Shown: piece by piece, positions 8,103 through 14,530 of the stretch | Numbering within the stretch: the first letter of the stretch is position 1 | How the letters are laid out: every line of letters starts with the position of its first letter | DNA from: JAYFRC01 sp034926415 | GTDB lineage: Bacteria > Bacillota > Clostridia > Oscillospirales > Oscillospiraceae | Assembly: GCA_034926415.1 (NCBI GenBank) | Contig: JAYFRC010000027.1 | Coordinates: 1 to 22,064 of the forward strand | Length of the DNA: 22,064 nucleotides | Reading direction: 5' to 3' | The notes under the pieces: model-generated | Database searches by the model: none | Told to the model about the DNA's origin: nothing | What the model saw: the letters and a program-made list of their open reading frames with translations, nothing else | Position numbers and translations under genes: made by a program

Positions 8103-9960
8103 CAAGCCATATCATCAGGGCCGCGACATCGGCGGGAGAGACGCCGGATATGCGGCTCGCCTGCCCAAGAGAAAGCGGCCGAATCTCGGAGAGCTTCTGC
8201 CTCGCCTCAAGCCGAAGGCCGTCTATTTCGGAATAGTCCGCGTCGGGCGGAAGCGCCCTTGCCTCCATACGAGCGAATTCAGCGACCTGACGCTTCTGAC
8301 GGGCGATATAGCCCGCGTACTTGGCGGATATCTCCACCTGCTCGGCCACCGCTGCAGAGACCTCGGCGGGCGACGGGTCAAACCCGCGAAGCTCAAAGTA
8401 GTGCACGGTCGGGCGTTTTAGCAGATCAATGAGCCGCGCTCCGTCGGCAACGGGCGTTTCGCCCCGCTCGCTGAGGAACGCGTTGAGTTCCTCCGACGGC
8501 GCTATGCCGGAAGATGAGAGGCGCTTAAGCTCCGAGTCCACGGCGGCGTATTTTTTGTCCACCGCCTCCGCGCGCTCTTTGGATATAAGGCCGATGCGTC
8601 GGCCAATGGGAGTGAGCCGTTTGTCGGCGTTGTCCTGACGCAGCAGCAGCCGGTATTCGCTCCTGCTCGTCATCATGCGATAGGGCTCGTTCGTGCCCTT
8701 GGTCACAAGGTCGTCTATAAGCGTGCCGATGTAAGACTCGCTCCGCGAGAGTATCATCGGCTCCTCGCCCTTGAGCGCGAGCGCGGCGTTGACGCCCGCG
8801 ACGAGCCCCTGCGCGGCTGCCTCCTCGTAGCCGGACGAGCCGTTGAACTGCCCCGCGCCGTAGAGCCCGCGTATCTTTTTTGTTTCGAGCGTGGGCCGGA
8901 GCTCAAGCGGGTTCACGCAGTCGTATTCTATCGCGTAGGCGGGACGCATCATCTCGGCGTTTTCAAGCCCCGCTATCGTGTGCAGCATCTCTATCTGCAC
9001 GTCCTCGGGCAGCGAGGACGAGAGCCCCTGAACATAAAGCTCCTCGGTGTTAAGACCCATCGGCTCGATGAAAAGCTGGTGGCGGGGCTTGTCCCGGAAG
9101 CGGACTATCTTCGTCTCTATCGACGGGCAGTAACGCGGACCGACACTCTCTATCATGCCGTTGAAAAGCGGCGAGCGGTCGAGATTGCCGAGAATTATTT
9201 CATGCGTCCGCTCGTTTGTGTAGGTGAGGTAGCAGACCTCGCTGTTGAGGGGAGGTTTTTCGGTCGTGAATGAGAACGGAACGGGAACGTCGTCCCCGCG
9301 CTGTATTTCCATCTTTGAAAAATCCACGCTCCGGCGGTTCACGCGCGGCGGAGTGCCGGTCTTGAACCGGCGAAGGTCGAGCCCGAGAGCCTCAAGCGAC
9401 GCCGTAAGCGAGTTCGCGGCGAACATGCCGTCAGGGCCTCCGTTTCGCGTAGCCTCGCCGACTATGGTGCGGCCGCGCAAATACGTACCCGAGCAGACAA
9501 CGGCTGCGCGGCAGGAATAGACCGCGCCGTTTTGCGTCACAACGGCGGAAACCGCGCCGTTTTCGGCGCGTATCTCGGTTATCTCCGCCTGTTTGACGGA
9601 GAGGTTTTCCTGCTTTTCAAGCGTGTGCTTCATTATCGCCTGGTAGGCGCGGCGGTCGGCCTGTGCGCGCAGCGACCAGACGGCCGGCCCTTTGCCGCGA
9701 TTCAAAAGCCTGTACTGAATACAGGCCTTGTCCGCGGCTTTCGCCATCTCGCCGCCGAGCGCGTCTATCTCGCGGACAAGGTGGCCCTTACCCGTGCCAC
9801 CTATTGCGGGGTTGCAGGGCATGTTGCCCACGGCGTCGAGATTGATGGTAAAGCAGACGGTCTTAAGACCGAGACGCGCGGCGGCAAGCGCGGCCTCAAT
9901 ACCCGCGTGCCCCGCGCCTATGACGGCTATATCAAATTTTTCGGCAAAAAATTCAGTCAT
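8095..9960 (-). CDS. mnmG: tRNA uridine-5-carboxymethylaminomethyl(34) synthesis enzyme MnmG
   Basis: A 621-residue MnmG (GidA), close to the usual 620-630. With MnmE it installs the carboxymethylaminomethyl group on wobble U34 of certain tRNAs, using FAD, a folate one-carbon unit and glycine or ammonium. Visible: FAD-binding IGAGHAGIEAALAAARLG near the N-terminus, the signature NPAIGGTGKGHLVREIDALGG split by the NPAIGG turn, GPAVWSLRAQADR, the conserved cysteine in VGPRYCPSIE, NGSSGYEEAAAQGL, and the C-terminal helical domain ending SLGQASRISGVSPADVAAL. I prefer ATG 9960 (MTEFFAEKFDIAVIG); a GTG at 9969 three codons earlier is possible, and neither has a strong SD. It is the last gene of a minus-strand operon, 31 bp after the metallophosphoesterase, rather than beside mnmE and rsmG as in many Firmicutes. 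Confidence 0.97.
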   Translation of the reverse strand: MTEFFAEKFDIAVIGAGHAGIEAALAAARLGLKTVCFTINLDAVGNMPCNPAIGGTGKGHLVREIDALGGEMAKAADKACIQYRLLNRGKGPAVWSLRAQADRRAYQAIMKHTLEKQENLSVKQAEITEIRAENGAVSAVVTQNGAVYSCRAAVVCSGTYLRGRTIVGEATRNGGPDGMFAANSLTASLEALGLDLRRFKTGTPPRVNRRSVDFSKMEIQRGDDVPVPFSFTTEKPPLNSEVCYLTYTNERTHEIILGNLDRSPLFNGMIESVGPRYCPSIETKIVRFRDKPRHQLFIEPMGLNTEELYVQGLSSSLPEDVQIEMLHTIAGLENAEMMRPAYAIEYDCVNPLELRPTLETKKIRGLYGAGQFNGSSGYEEAAAQGLVAGVNAALALKGEEPMILSRSESYIGTLIDDLVTKGTNEPYRMMTSRSEYRLLLRQDNADKRLTPIGRRIGLISKERAEAVDKKYAAVDSELKRLSSSGIAPSEELNAFLSERGETPVADGARLIDLLKRPTVHYFELRGFDPSPAEVSAAVAEQVEISAKYAGYIARQKRQVAEFARMEARALPPDADYSEIDGLRLEARQKLSEIRPLSLGQASRISGVSPADVAALMIWLEK

Positions 9961-9991
9961 TCGTATCACTCTGTAAAGGAGAGTTCGCTTC

Positions 9992-10843
9992 TCAGCCCGC
10001 GCGTTTGAGCGTTATGACGGGGAGCTGAGGCGCGTTGAAAACGCGGAAGGTGGGATAGACATTGCCCAGCCCGCGCGAAACGTACATAGGCGTCGCGTAG
10101 TCGTAATAAAACCCGCTGGTCCATTTTGGGAACAGGTTGTGGTTCGGCCCGAAGAGCCCGTCCGTACCTGGAAGCCGGACAAGACCGCCGTGAGCGTGGC
10201 CGGTTATGAGCAGGTCGGCTCCGAGTTGGCCGTAAGTTTCGTAGAGGGTATTGCGGTGGGCGAGCAGAATCCAGAACGGGTCGCCCTCGTCCGCATAAAG
10301 CTCGGCGGCTAGCTCCGCCGGAGTTTTCTGGTCGGCGCGGCCGTTCGGGTCATGGACTCCGGCAAGGACTATGTGCTCTCCGTCCTTTTTGATGTCTATG
10401 TACTCGTTCTGGAGGCAGGTAACTCCGTTGGCCTTGAGCGTGTCGATAAGCTCGTCGACTATCCCGGAGGACCATTCGTGGTTGCCGGTGACATAGTAGG
10501 TGGGCGCTATTTTCGGCAGTCCCTCGGCAAGCGGCAGGATGTCTTCTATGCTGCCGCGTTTGTCAAGCAGGTCGCCGGTTATGACGATGATATCCGGTTC
10601 GGCCTCCTGCACCGCGTCGAGCAGGACGGAGTCGTTTTTGCCGAACTGCTTGTCGTGCACGTCCGTAAGCTGGACTATGCGGAAGCCATCGAAAGCGTCA
10701 GGCAGGGCCTCGCTTTCAAACGAGACCTCCTGCGTGACGACGACGTTGTTGTCCCAATATAGATAAAGAGCTCCCGCTATAAAAATGAACAGGAGGACAA
10801 GTGCGGTCATACAGCCGCGTTTTGTTTTGCGACGTCTTGACAT
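9992..10843 (-). CDS. Membrane-anchored metallophosphoesterase (YkuE-like)
   Basis: A 283-residue calcineurin-like phosphoesterase with an N-terminal anchor: basic MSRRRKTKRG, then a hydrophobic segment at about 13-30, placing the catalytic domain outside the membrane. All metal-binding motifs are present: DVH (D61, H63), GDLLD (D91), GNHE (N121, H122), a later His in LLAHRN (H196) and GHAHGG (215-220). Related YkuE-type proteins act at the cell surface on phospho-lipids or phosphodiesters, but the substrate cannot be told from sequence. The gene starts only 7 bases after the degV stop codon and lacks a clear SD of its own, which suggests translational coupling in the degV-phosphoesterase-mnmG operon. 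Confidence 0.9.
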   Translation of the reverse strand: MSRRRKTKRGCMTALVLLFIFIAGALYLYWDNNVVVTQEVSFESEALPDAFDGFRIVQLTDVHDKQFGKNDSVLLDAVQEAEPDIIVITGDLLDKRGSIEDILPLAEGLPKIAPTYYVTGNHEWSSGIVDELIDTLKANGVTCLQNEYIDIKKDGEHIVLAGVHDPNGRADQKTPAELAAELYADEGDPFWILLAHRNTLYETYGQLGADLLITGHAHGGLVRLPGTDGLFGPNHNLFPKWTSGFYYDYATPMYVSRGLGNVYPTFRVFNAPQLPVITLKRAG

Positions 10844-10850
10844 TTATCGT

Positions 10851-11729
10851 TCAATCATAATAATAAGGCTCTATTTTTGTGTTGAAAAACTGCACCCCTA
10901 CACCCTCAAGACCGCAGTGTGCGGTCAGGGCGCAGCCGATAGGCTGGATATAATAGCGCGGATTCAGCAGCCTGTCTTTCATGTATTCCATCGCCTGCTC
11001 TATTGAAGAATATTCCTCGGAATAGCTCAAGCCTATAAGCTGTTCGGGAAATTCCCTTAGCAATTCAAGCGACTTGTCGCACACGGACTGTATCATCCGT
11101 TTTTGTCCGCGTACGGCGCTGACCACCTTCAGATACCCCTGACGGTCGATGTGGACTATGGGTCGGATGTCGAGCATACTGCCGGTCTTTCCGAGCAGCT
11201 TGTTTACGCGCCCGCCCAGAACGAGCCACTTCATGTCGCCGAGGCCGATGAATATCTCGACATGCTCCGCCATGTGGGCCCCGCGGTTCATAAGCTCCTC
11301 AAACGAGACGCCCTTGGCCGCGGCGTGCGCCAGCTGGAGCACCATGGAGCCCTGGCCGAAGCTGCCGGCCTTGGAATTTATTATACCCATCTTGACTTTC
11401 GGGTATTTTTCCTTAAGCTCGTTTGATACCAGCGTCGCGACATGGCAGCAGCCGGAGAGCACAGCGGAAAACGCGACGTAGATAAAATCCATTCCGGCGG
11501 CGGCGCAGCGTTCGAAAACGGAAGCCGTCACGGACGGCGGGACCTGAGTCGTCTGGGGAGCGATGCCCCTGTGCATAGCGTCCCAGATGCGCGGAGGATC
11601 GACCTCTACCCTGTCAAGATATTCCTGCTCGCCGCCGAGACGTACGCGCAGGGGAAGTATTTCTATACCATATTTTTCTATAAGATCGGCTTTAAGGTCG
11701 CAGATGCTGTCGGTAATGATCTTAATCAT
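10851..11729 (-). CDS. DegV/FakB family fatty-acid-binding protein
   Basis: A 292-residue DegV family protein. DegV/FakB proteins hold a single fatty acid and, in several Firmicutes, present it to the kinase FakA for phosphorylation. Family motifs: IITDSICDL at the N-terminus, TTQVPPS (about 60-66), SAVLSGCCHVA in the lipid-carboxylate region, the IINSKAGSFGQG stretch, and MKWLVLGGRVNKLLG. The canonical S-G-T-Y segment reads SGCC here, so binding details may differ. ATG 11729 is backed by GGAGG eight bases upstream. It heads a three-gene minus-strand operon and probably uses the promoter at 11881-11910, leaving a leader of about 145 bases. No FakA-like gene lies in the window. Confidence 0.9.
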   Translation of the reverse strand: MIKIITDSICDLKADLIEKYGIEILPLRVRLGGEQEYLDRVEVDPPRIWDAMHRGIAPQTTQVPPSVTASVFERCAAAGMDFIYVAFSAVLSGCCHVATLVSNELKEKYPKVKMGIINSKAGSFGQGSMVLQLAHAAAKGVSFEELMNRGAHMAEHVEIFIGLGDMKWLVLGGRVNKLLGKTGSMLDIRPIVHIDRQGYLKVVSAVRGQKRMIQSVCDKSLELLREFPEQLIGLSYSEEYSSIEQAMEYMKDRLLNPRYYIQPIGCALTAHCGLEGVGVQFFNTKIEPYYYD

Positions 11730-11761
11730 AAAAACAACCTCCAGAATCGCTGCCCGCCTTG

Positions 11762-11785
11762 TTTTCCGTGTCCGCGGACGGAAAA
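11762..11785 (-). promoter_or_regulatory. Hairpin in the degV leader
   Basis: TTTTCCG (11762-11768) pairs with CGGAAAA (11779-11785) around a 10-base loop that contains TCCGCGGA. It lies about 30 bases upstream of degV. It has no terminator T-run on the minus strand, so its role is unknown. Confidence 0.3.
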
Positions 11786-11880
11786 AATGGCAGAACAGAC
11801 AGCGACGAAACCCGCAGAAGCAGTCGTGCCGCCCTGCGCCCTGTTCGTCGATATTCGTTAGTACTTATTTATACAAGGGG

Positions 11881-11910
11881 AGTATACCACACAAGTGTCG
11901 CCGCTGTCCA
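11881..11910 (-). promoter_or_regulatory. Promoter candidate of the degV-phosphoesterase-mnmG operon
   Basis: Read on the minus strand: TGGACA (11910-11905, 5 of 6), an 18-base spacer and TATACT (11886-11881, 5 of 6). Transcription would start near 11874. Confidence 0.55.
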
Positions 11911-12061
11911 TAATCATGGTCAAAAACAATGTTTTTCCATAAAACACGCCCCTCTTAAAAGAATAGGCAAAACGCACAGAAACCCAACTCGAAAATTGTT
12001 AAAAACGTACAAAAACTTACCCGACTGCAGAAAAGATTTGGCGCTTTATGCGGTTGAAACC

Positions 12062-12090
12062 TTGACGCGGAGGTGTTATTATTATAGCAT
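12062..12090 (+). promoter_or_regulatory. Promoter candidate of the mini-gene
   Basis: TTGACG (12062-12067, 5 of 6), a 17-base spacer and TAGCAT (12085-12090, 4 of 6). It precedes the mini-gene SD by about 14 bases. An overlapping TATTAT/TTATAG alternative -10 is possible. Confidence 0.45.
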
Positions 12091-12121
12091 ACCAAAACAG
12101 AACAGGAGGGATACACTAATT

Positions 12122-12199
12122 ATGATGAACAAGTCCATCATGCTGGATGTCGACGATTTGATTTTCGACGGAAGCGACTACGAGATCAGCGAAAGATGA
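12122..12199 (+). CDS. Small acidic peptide, 25 codons, unknown function
   Basis: ATG-ATG at 12122-12127, stop TGA at 12197-12199. AGGAGG at 12104-12109 is a full-consensus SD, 12 or 15 bases upstream of the two ATGs, slightly far. The peptide starts MMNKSIML, continues as acidic VDDLIFDGSDYE and ends ISER: seven acidic residues against three basic, no cysteine or tryptophan, no membrane segment. It sits alone between its own promoter candidate and a perfect rho-independent terminator, so the unit is a transcript of about 150 bases. I do not recognise the family. It could be a regulatory microprotein, a peptide precursor without local modifying enzymes, a short leader, or a coincidental frame in a small RNA. 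Confidence 0.5.
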   Translation: MMNKSIMLDVDDLIFDGSDYEISER

Positions 12200-12219
12200 T
12201 TTCGGGCTTTGAGTTGTAT

Positions 12220-12242
12220 CCACGCTGAGGCGTGGTTTTTTT
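12220..12242 (+). terminator. Rho-independent terminator of the mini-gene
   Basis: CCACGC, loop TGAG, GCGTGG (12220-12235), then seven T (12236-12242). It begins 21 bases after the small ORF stop codon. Confidence 0.88.
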
Positions 12243-12292
12243 ATACTCTTTCGCGGATATCGGCCCACGGCTGAGAGCGCGTGATATATATT

Positions 12293-12328
12293 TATATTTA
12301 TTGTATTTATTATATTTATTGTATTTAT
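12293..12328. repeat. Perfect AT-only-rich tandem repeat, 18 bp x 2
   Basis: The 18-base unit TATATTTATTGTATTTAT occurs twice head to tail (12293-12310 and 12311-12328), preceded by further ATATTT-type sequence. It sits between two terminators and has no evident coding role. Confidence 0.75.
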
Positions 12329-12353
12329 TCAAAGTATAAGACAACGAGAAGCA

Positions 12354-12394
12354 AAACCGCCCGGCGCTTATTGCGTCGGGCGGTTTATTTTTTT
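12354..12394 (+). terminator. Second rho-independent terminator after the mini-gene
   Basis: A 14-bp stem with one G-U pair (12354-12367 with 12373-12386), loop TTATT, then ATTTTTTT. No ORF lies between this and the terminator at 12220-12242, so it is either a backup stop or ends a transcript that carries no obvious gene. Confidence 0.85.
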
Positions 12395-12395
12395 A

Positions 12396-12425
12396 TTGAA
12401 GCACGGTACTGAAGCGTGGTATTAT
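12396..12425 (+). promoter_or_regulatory. Promoter candidate of the zinc phospholipase C family gene
   Basis: TTGAAG (12396-12401), an 18-base spacer and TATTAT (12420-12425, 5 of 6), just after the terminator. The -10 lies in a small palindrome, GGTATTATTATACC (12418-12431). Confidence 0.42.
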
Positions 12426-12477
12426 TATACCATTAATATATCCGCCAGTCGTTTTCGGCGCAAAAGGAATGATAAAC

Positions 12478-13314
12478 GTGCCCGATTATTACGCGCACCT
12501 GTGCTTTGGACGTAGTGTGCTGGAGATCTTGCCAAAGGAAGTAAAGGCTGCCGCGGAAAGCGAACGCGCGGCCTACGAATACGGGCTTTTCGGCCCCGAC
12601 CCGCTGTTTTTTTACAGGCCGACGAAAAAAGAGCCCGCGCGCCTCGCGGCTTACGCCGCGCATCATGAGCCCGCACGGGAGATGCTTGGACGAATGCTCC
12701 GCCCGGCGGCCGAGGGAAGGCCCTTCGCCATGCCTTATGCGCTGGGGCTTTCCTGCCATTTCGCGCTCGACAGCGCCTGCCACCCGTACATACAGCGCCG
12801 CGGTGAGCGCGGCGACATCTCCCACATTGCGCTTGAGGCGGAGTTCGACCGCATGCTGATGGAGCGAAACGGCATAGACGCGATGAAAACCACGCCCCAG
12901 CCGCATCCCGATATGCCGGGCGAATTCTACGAAGCAGCGGCAATGGCGCACGAGAGCGCGACGCCGGAGATAATGCGCGAGGCGTTCGCAGGGTTTTACA
13001 AATACTCGCATCTTTTCACCCGGGTCAACGGCACGCCGCTTAGAATAGCGGTCAATATCGTCGGCACGGTATTTTCCGGATGCTCGAACGCCAAGGGATT
13101 AATACTTGGAAGAAAGCCGGCGCCCTCCGCCGAAGAGATAAACGGGACGCTCGACGAAAGACTGCGCGAAAACGAACAGAACGCCGTGTCGATCGTCTGC
13201 GCTTTTTACGCCTCGGCCGCGGATAGCGCGCCGCTGCCCTCCGCGTTCGACATGGATTTTTACGGCGTGAAACGGCGGTGCCGTGCCGAAGAAATGCGGC
13301 CTGTGGAAAATTAA
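12478..13314 (+). CDS. Zinc-dependent phospholipase C family protein
   Basis: A 278-residue protein resembling the bacterial zinc-dependent phospholipase C/S1-P1 nuclease superfamily members common in Clostridia. Landmarks: PDYYAHLCFG at the start, YGLFGPDPLFFY, a GLSCHFALDSACHPYI segment with two His and an Asp, and SHIALEAEFDRML; the spaced His, Asp and Glu are candidate zinc ligands. There is no signal peptide, so it is probably cytoplasmic, unlike secreted phospholipase C toxins, and its substrate is unknown. I chose GTG 12478: AAAGGA at 12463-12468 is 9 bases upstream and relatives begin MP..Y.H..FG. The ATG at 12469 touches the SD and is unlikely. A shared hairpin separates it from the convergent lectin gene. 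Confidence 0.8.
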   Translation: MPDYYAHLCFGRSVLEILPKEVKAAAESERAAYEYGLFGPDPLFFYRPTKKEPARLAAYAAHHEPAREMLGRMLRPAAEGRPFAMPYALGLSCHFALDSACHPYIQRRGERGDISHIALEAEFDRMLMERNGIDAMKTTPQPHPDMPGEFYEAAAMAHESATPEIMREAFAGFYKYSHLFTRVNGTPLRIAVNIVGTVFSGCSNAKGLILGRKPAPSAEEINGTLDERLRENEQNAVSIVCAFYASAADSAPLPSAFDMDFYGVKRRCRAEEMRPVEN

Positions 13315-13357
13315 AAAAGCGCGCTGCCGCGAAAGAATATCGCGGCGGCGTGCTTTT
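13315..13357. terminator. Bidirectional terminator between convergent genes
   Basis: An 18-bp stem with two G-U wobbles on the plus strand (13315-13332 with 13340-13357), loop AAGAATA. The arms start AAAA and end TTTT, so each strand has a U-tract. Confidence 0.85.
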
Positions 13358-13363
13358 ACGGAT

Positions 13364-13969
13364 TTATTTTTTAGCGGCGTGGCCCTTCGCCGACTTTGAG
13401 CCCTTTTTTGCTTCTTTTTTGCTTTCTTTCTTTTGATCCTTCTCGGCCTGAACCGTCTGCGCCTTCAGTTTTTTCTCCATCTGCGCCTCCGAGGGACGTA
13501 TGGCTGTTTTATCAGTGACATCCTTCAGGAACCATTCCTGATTTTCGCTGTCTGCAATATCCCATATCTGCGCTCTCGCTCCGTTGCCGAGAAACATCTG
13601 GTAAAGGTCGATGTATTTGCCTGCCAGCGCGGAACGGATACGGATACCTCCGTCGTTTGCCTCCTCCAGGGCGAACATCTGGCTCTTGCCGGTAGTCTGT
13701 GTCCACTGATGGAGCCAGGTGCCGTTTGTGGTCCCGCCCATGCACAGATCTATGACCTTGCCGGTGAAGCGGTTCCTTATCCGATAGACCTCGTCTCCCG
13801 CGATAACGAACGACCATTGCTGCCATTCCGCTCCGGCGTAATCCCAGAGCTGGATGGCCGCGCCGTTTTCGGTGTTATAGTCGGCAACCTCGAGCACTTT
13901 GCCGTTGCGGGCGGCTATCGTGTAAAAACGATCCTCGCGTATTAAGGTCTCCGAACTTTTCTTTTTCAT
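13364..13969 (-). CDS. Ricin-type beta-trefoil (RICIN/CBM13-like) protein with lysine-rich C-terminal tail
   Basis: A 201-residue protein. Residues about 14-148 form one beta-trefoil with three repeats, marked by VLEVAD..NTENGAAIQLWDY..EWQQW, VIDLCMGGTTNGTWLHQW..KSQMF and YIDLYQMFLGNGARAQIWDI..NQEW; these are the Q-x-W/F positions of ricin-type lectin domains, which usually bind carbohydrate. Residues from about 163 on are low-complexity, with many Lys, Ala, Ser and Glu, ending KSAKGHAAKK, like a nucleic-acid-binding or surface-binding tail. There is no signal peptide, transmembrane segment or LPXTG anchor, so location is unclear. ATG 13969 has GGAGG about 11 bases upstream. It is monocistronic and convergent with the phospholipase-family gene. 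Fold is fairly sure; ligand and role unknown. Confidence 0.83.
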   Translation of the reverse strand: MKKKSSETLIREDRFYTIAARNGKVLEVADYNTENGAAIQLWDYAGAEWQQWSFVIAGDEVYRIRNRFTGKVIDLCMGGTTNGTWLHQWTQTTGKSQMFALEEANDGGIRIRSALAGKYIDLYQMFLGNGARAQIWDIADSENQEWFLKDVTDKTAIRPSEAQMEKKLKAQTVQAEKDQKKESKKEAKKGSKSAKGHAAKK

Positions 13970-14330
13970 AAAGCAGGCCCTCCAGTCTTTTTATATTTCT
14001 TATATCCATATTTTACTACTTATTTGCAAGAGTTGAAAGCTAAAAATGTCGGAGAAAGACTGTTTTGAGAAGAATAACAAAGACGACAAAATACAATCCG
14101 TTATCAACATCTTGTGCAAAAGTATCGACAAATTCCGTACCGTATTCTACAGATAGTGTCGGGAAAAGGCAAAATACCACAAAATTGCTAGGGAAAAAAT
14201 AGACAAGAAGCCGCCAAACTTTGCCGGGCGTTTTTGTGCAATATTTTTTTTAAGAACTTAGCGGGACTAAACCTTGGCAAAAAAACGGAAAATTCCTGCC
14301 GGGCCGCAACAAAAAATGAAGACATGAGAA
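13970..14330. other. AT-rich intergenic region upstream of the nrd operon
   Basis: It lies between divergent genes. It contains the lectin gene's SD and AT-rich upstream sequence, two copies of TTGTGCAA (14112-14119 and 14235-14242), and T-rich runs near 14229-14252. I find no ORF with an SD and no convincing RNA gene. Confidence 0.45.
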
Positions 14331-14346
14331 AAACAAATTATGGTAT
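14331..14346 (+). promoter_or_regulatory. Upstream NrdR-box-like site
   Basis: AAACAAATTATGGTAT matches 11 of 16 positions of the NrdR consensus (acaCwATATATwGtgt type) and 13 of 16 of the downstream box. The two starts are 32 bp apart, about three helical turns, the spacing known for paired NrdR boxes. Confidence 0.5.
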
Positions 14347-14353
14347 TAGGGTA

Positions 14354-14381
14354 TTGAAATATACACAAGATATGGTATAAT
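14354..14381 (+). promoter_or_regulatory. Promoter of the nrdD-nrdG-dut operon
   Basis: TTGAAA (14354-14359, 5 of 6), a 16-base spacer and a perfect TATAAT (14376-14381). Start near 14388, leaving a leader of about 143 bases before nrdD. Confidence 0.7.
14363..14378 (+). promoter_or_regulatory. Downstream NrdR-box-like site overlapping the -10
   Basis: ACACAAGATATGGTAT matches 13 of 16 positions of the NrdR consensus and overlaps the spacer and -10 of the nrdD promoter. NrdR represses ribonucleotide reductase genes from such positions. Confidence 0.6.
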
Positions 14382-14422
14382 CTTTAATCACAGAAAGAGA
14401 TGAGCTCGGCCCTGAAGCACAG

Positions 14423-14456
14423 GCGTATCTATACATTTTGTATAGGGCGCTTTTTT
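14423..14456 (+). terminator. Terminator-like hairpin in the nrdD leader (possible attenuator)
   Basis: CTATACA (14429-14435), loop TTT, TGTATAG (14439-14445) form a perfect 7-bp stem; outside an internal loop, GCG (14423-14425) can pair with CGC (14448-14450). Six T follow at 14451-14456. GCCCT at 14409-14413 could instead pair with AGGGC at 14444-14448, breaking the terminator. It lies about 75 bases before nrdD. Confidence 0.55.
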
Positions 14457-14530
14457 ACGCTCAAAATACGATTTTCAACGTGACGGACATATAAAAACGA
14501 AGCAGTAAGAATATGAGGGGGAAGGCATAA

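Larger units (their letters stand above)
11730..12061. other. Intergenic region between divergent degV operon and the mini-gene
   Basis: It holds the degV leader and promoter on the minus strand. Codon-free reading of 11911-12061 shows AT-rich sequence with no convincing gene; the open frames here lack SD sites and family resemblance. Confidence 0.5.

Noticed and set aside
11759..12199. 146-residue frame ending with the mini-gene peptide
   Set aside because: Most of it crosses the degV leader and AT-rich spacer without an SD; only the last 25 codons have their own SD and promoter.
14100..14108. DnaA-box-like TTATCAACA upstream of nrdD
   Set aside because: A single site with one mismatch in AT-rich spacer is expected by chance; no other boxes nearby.
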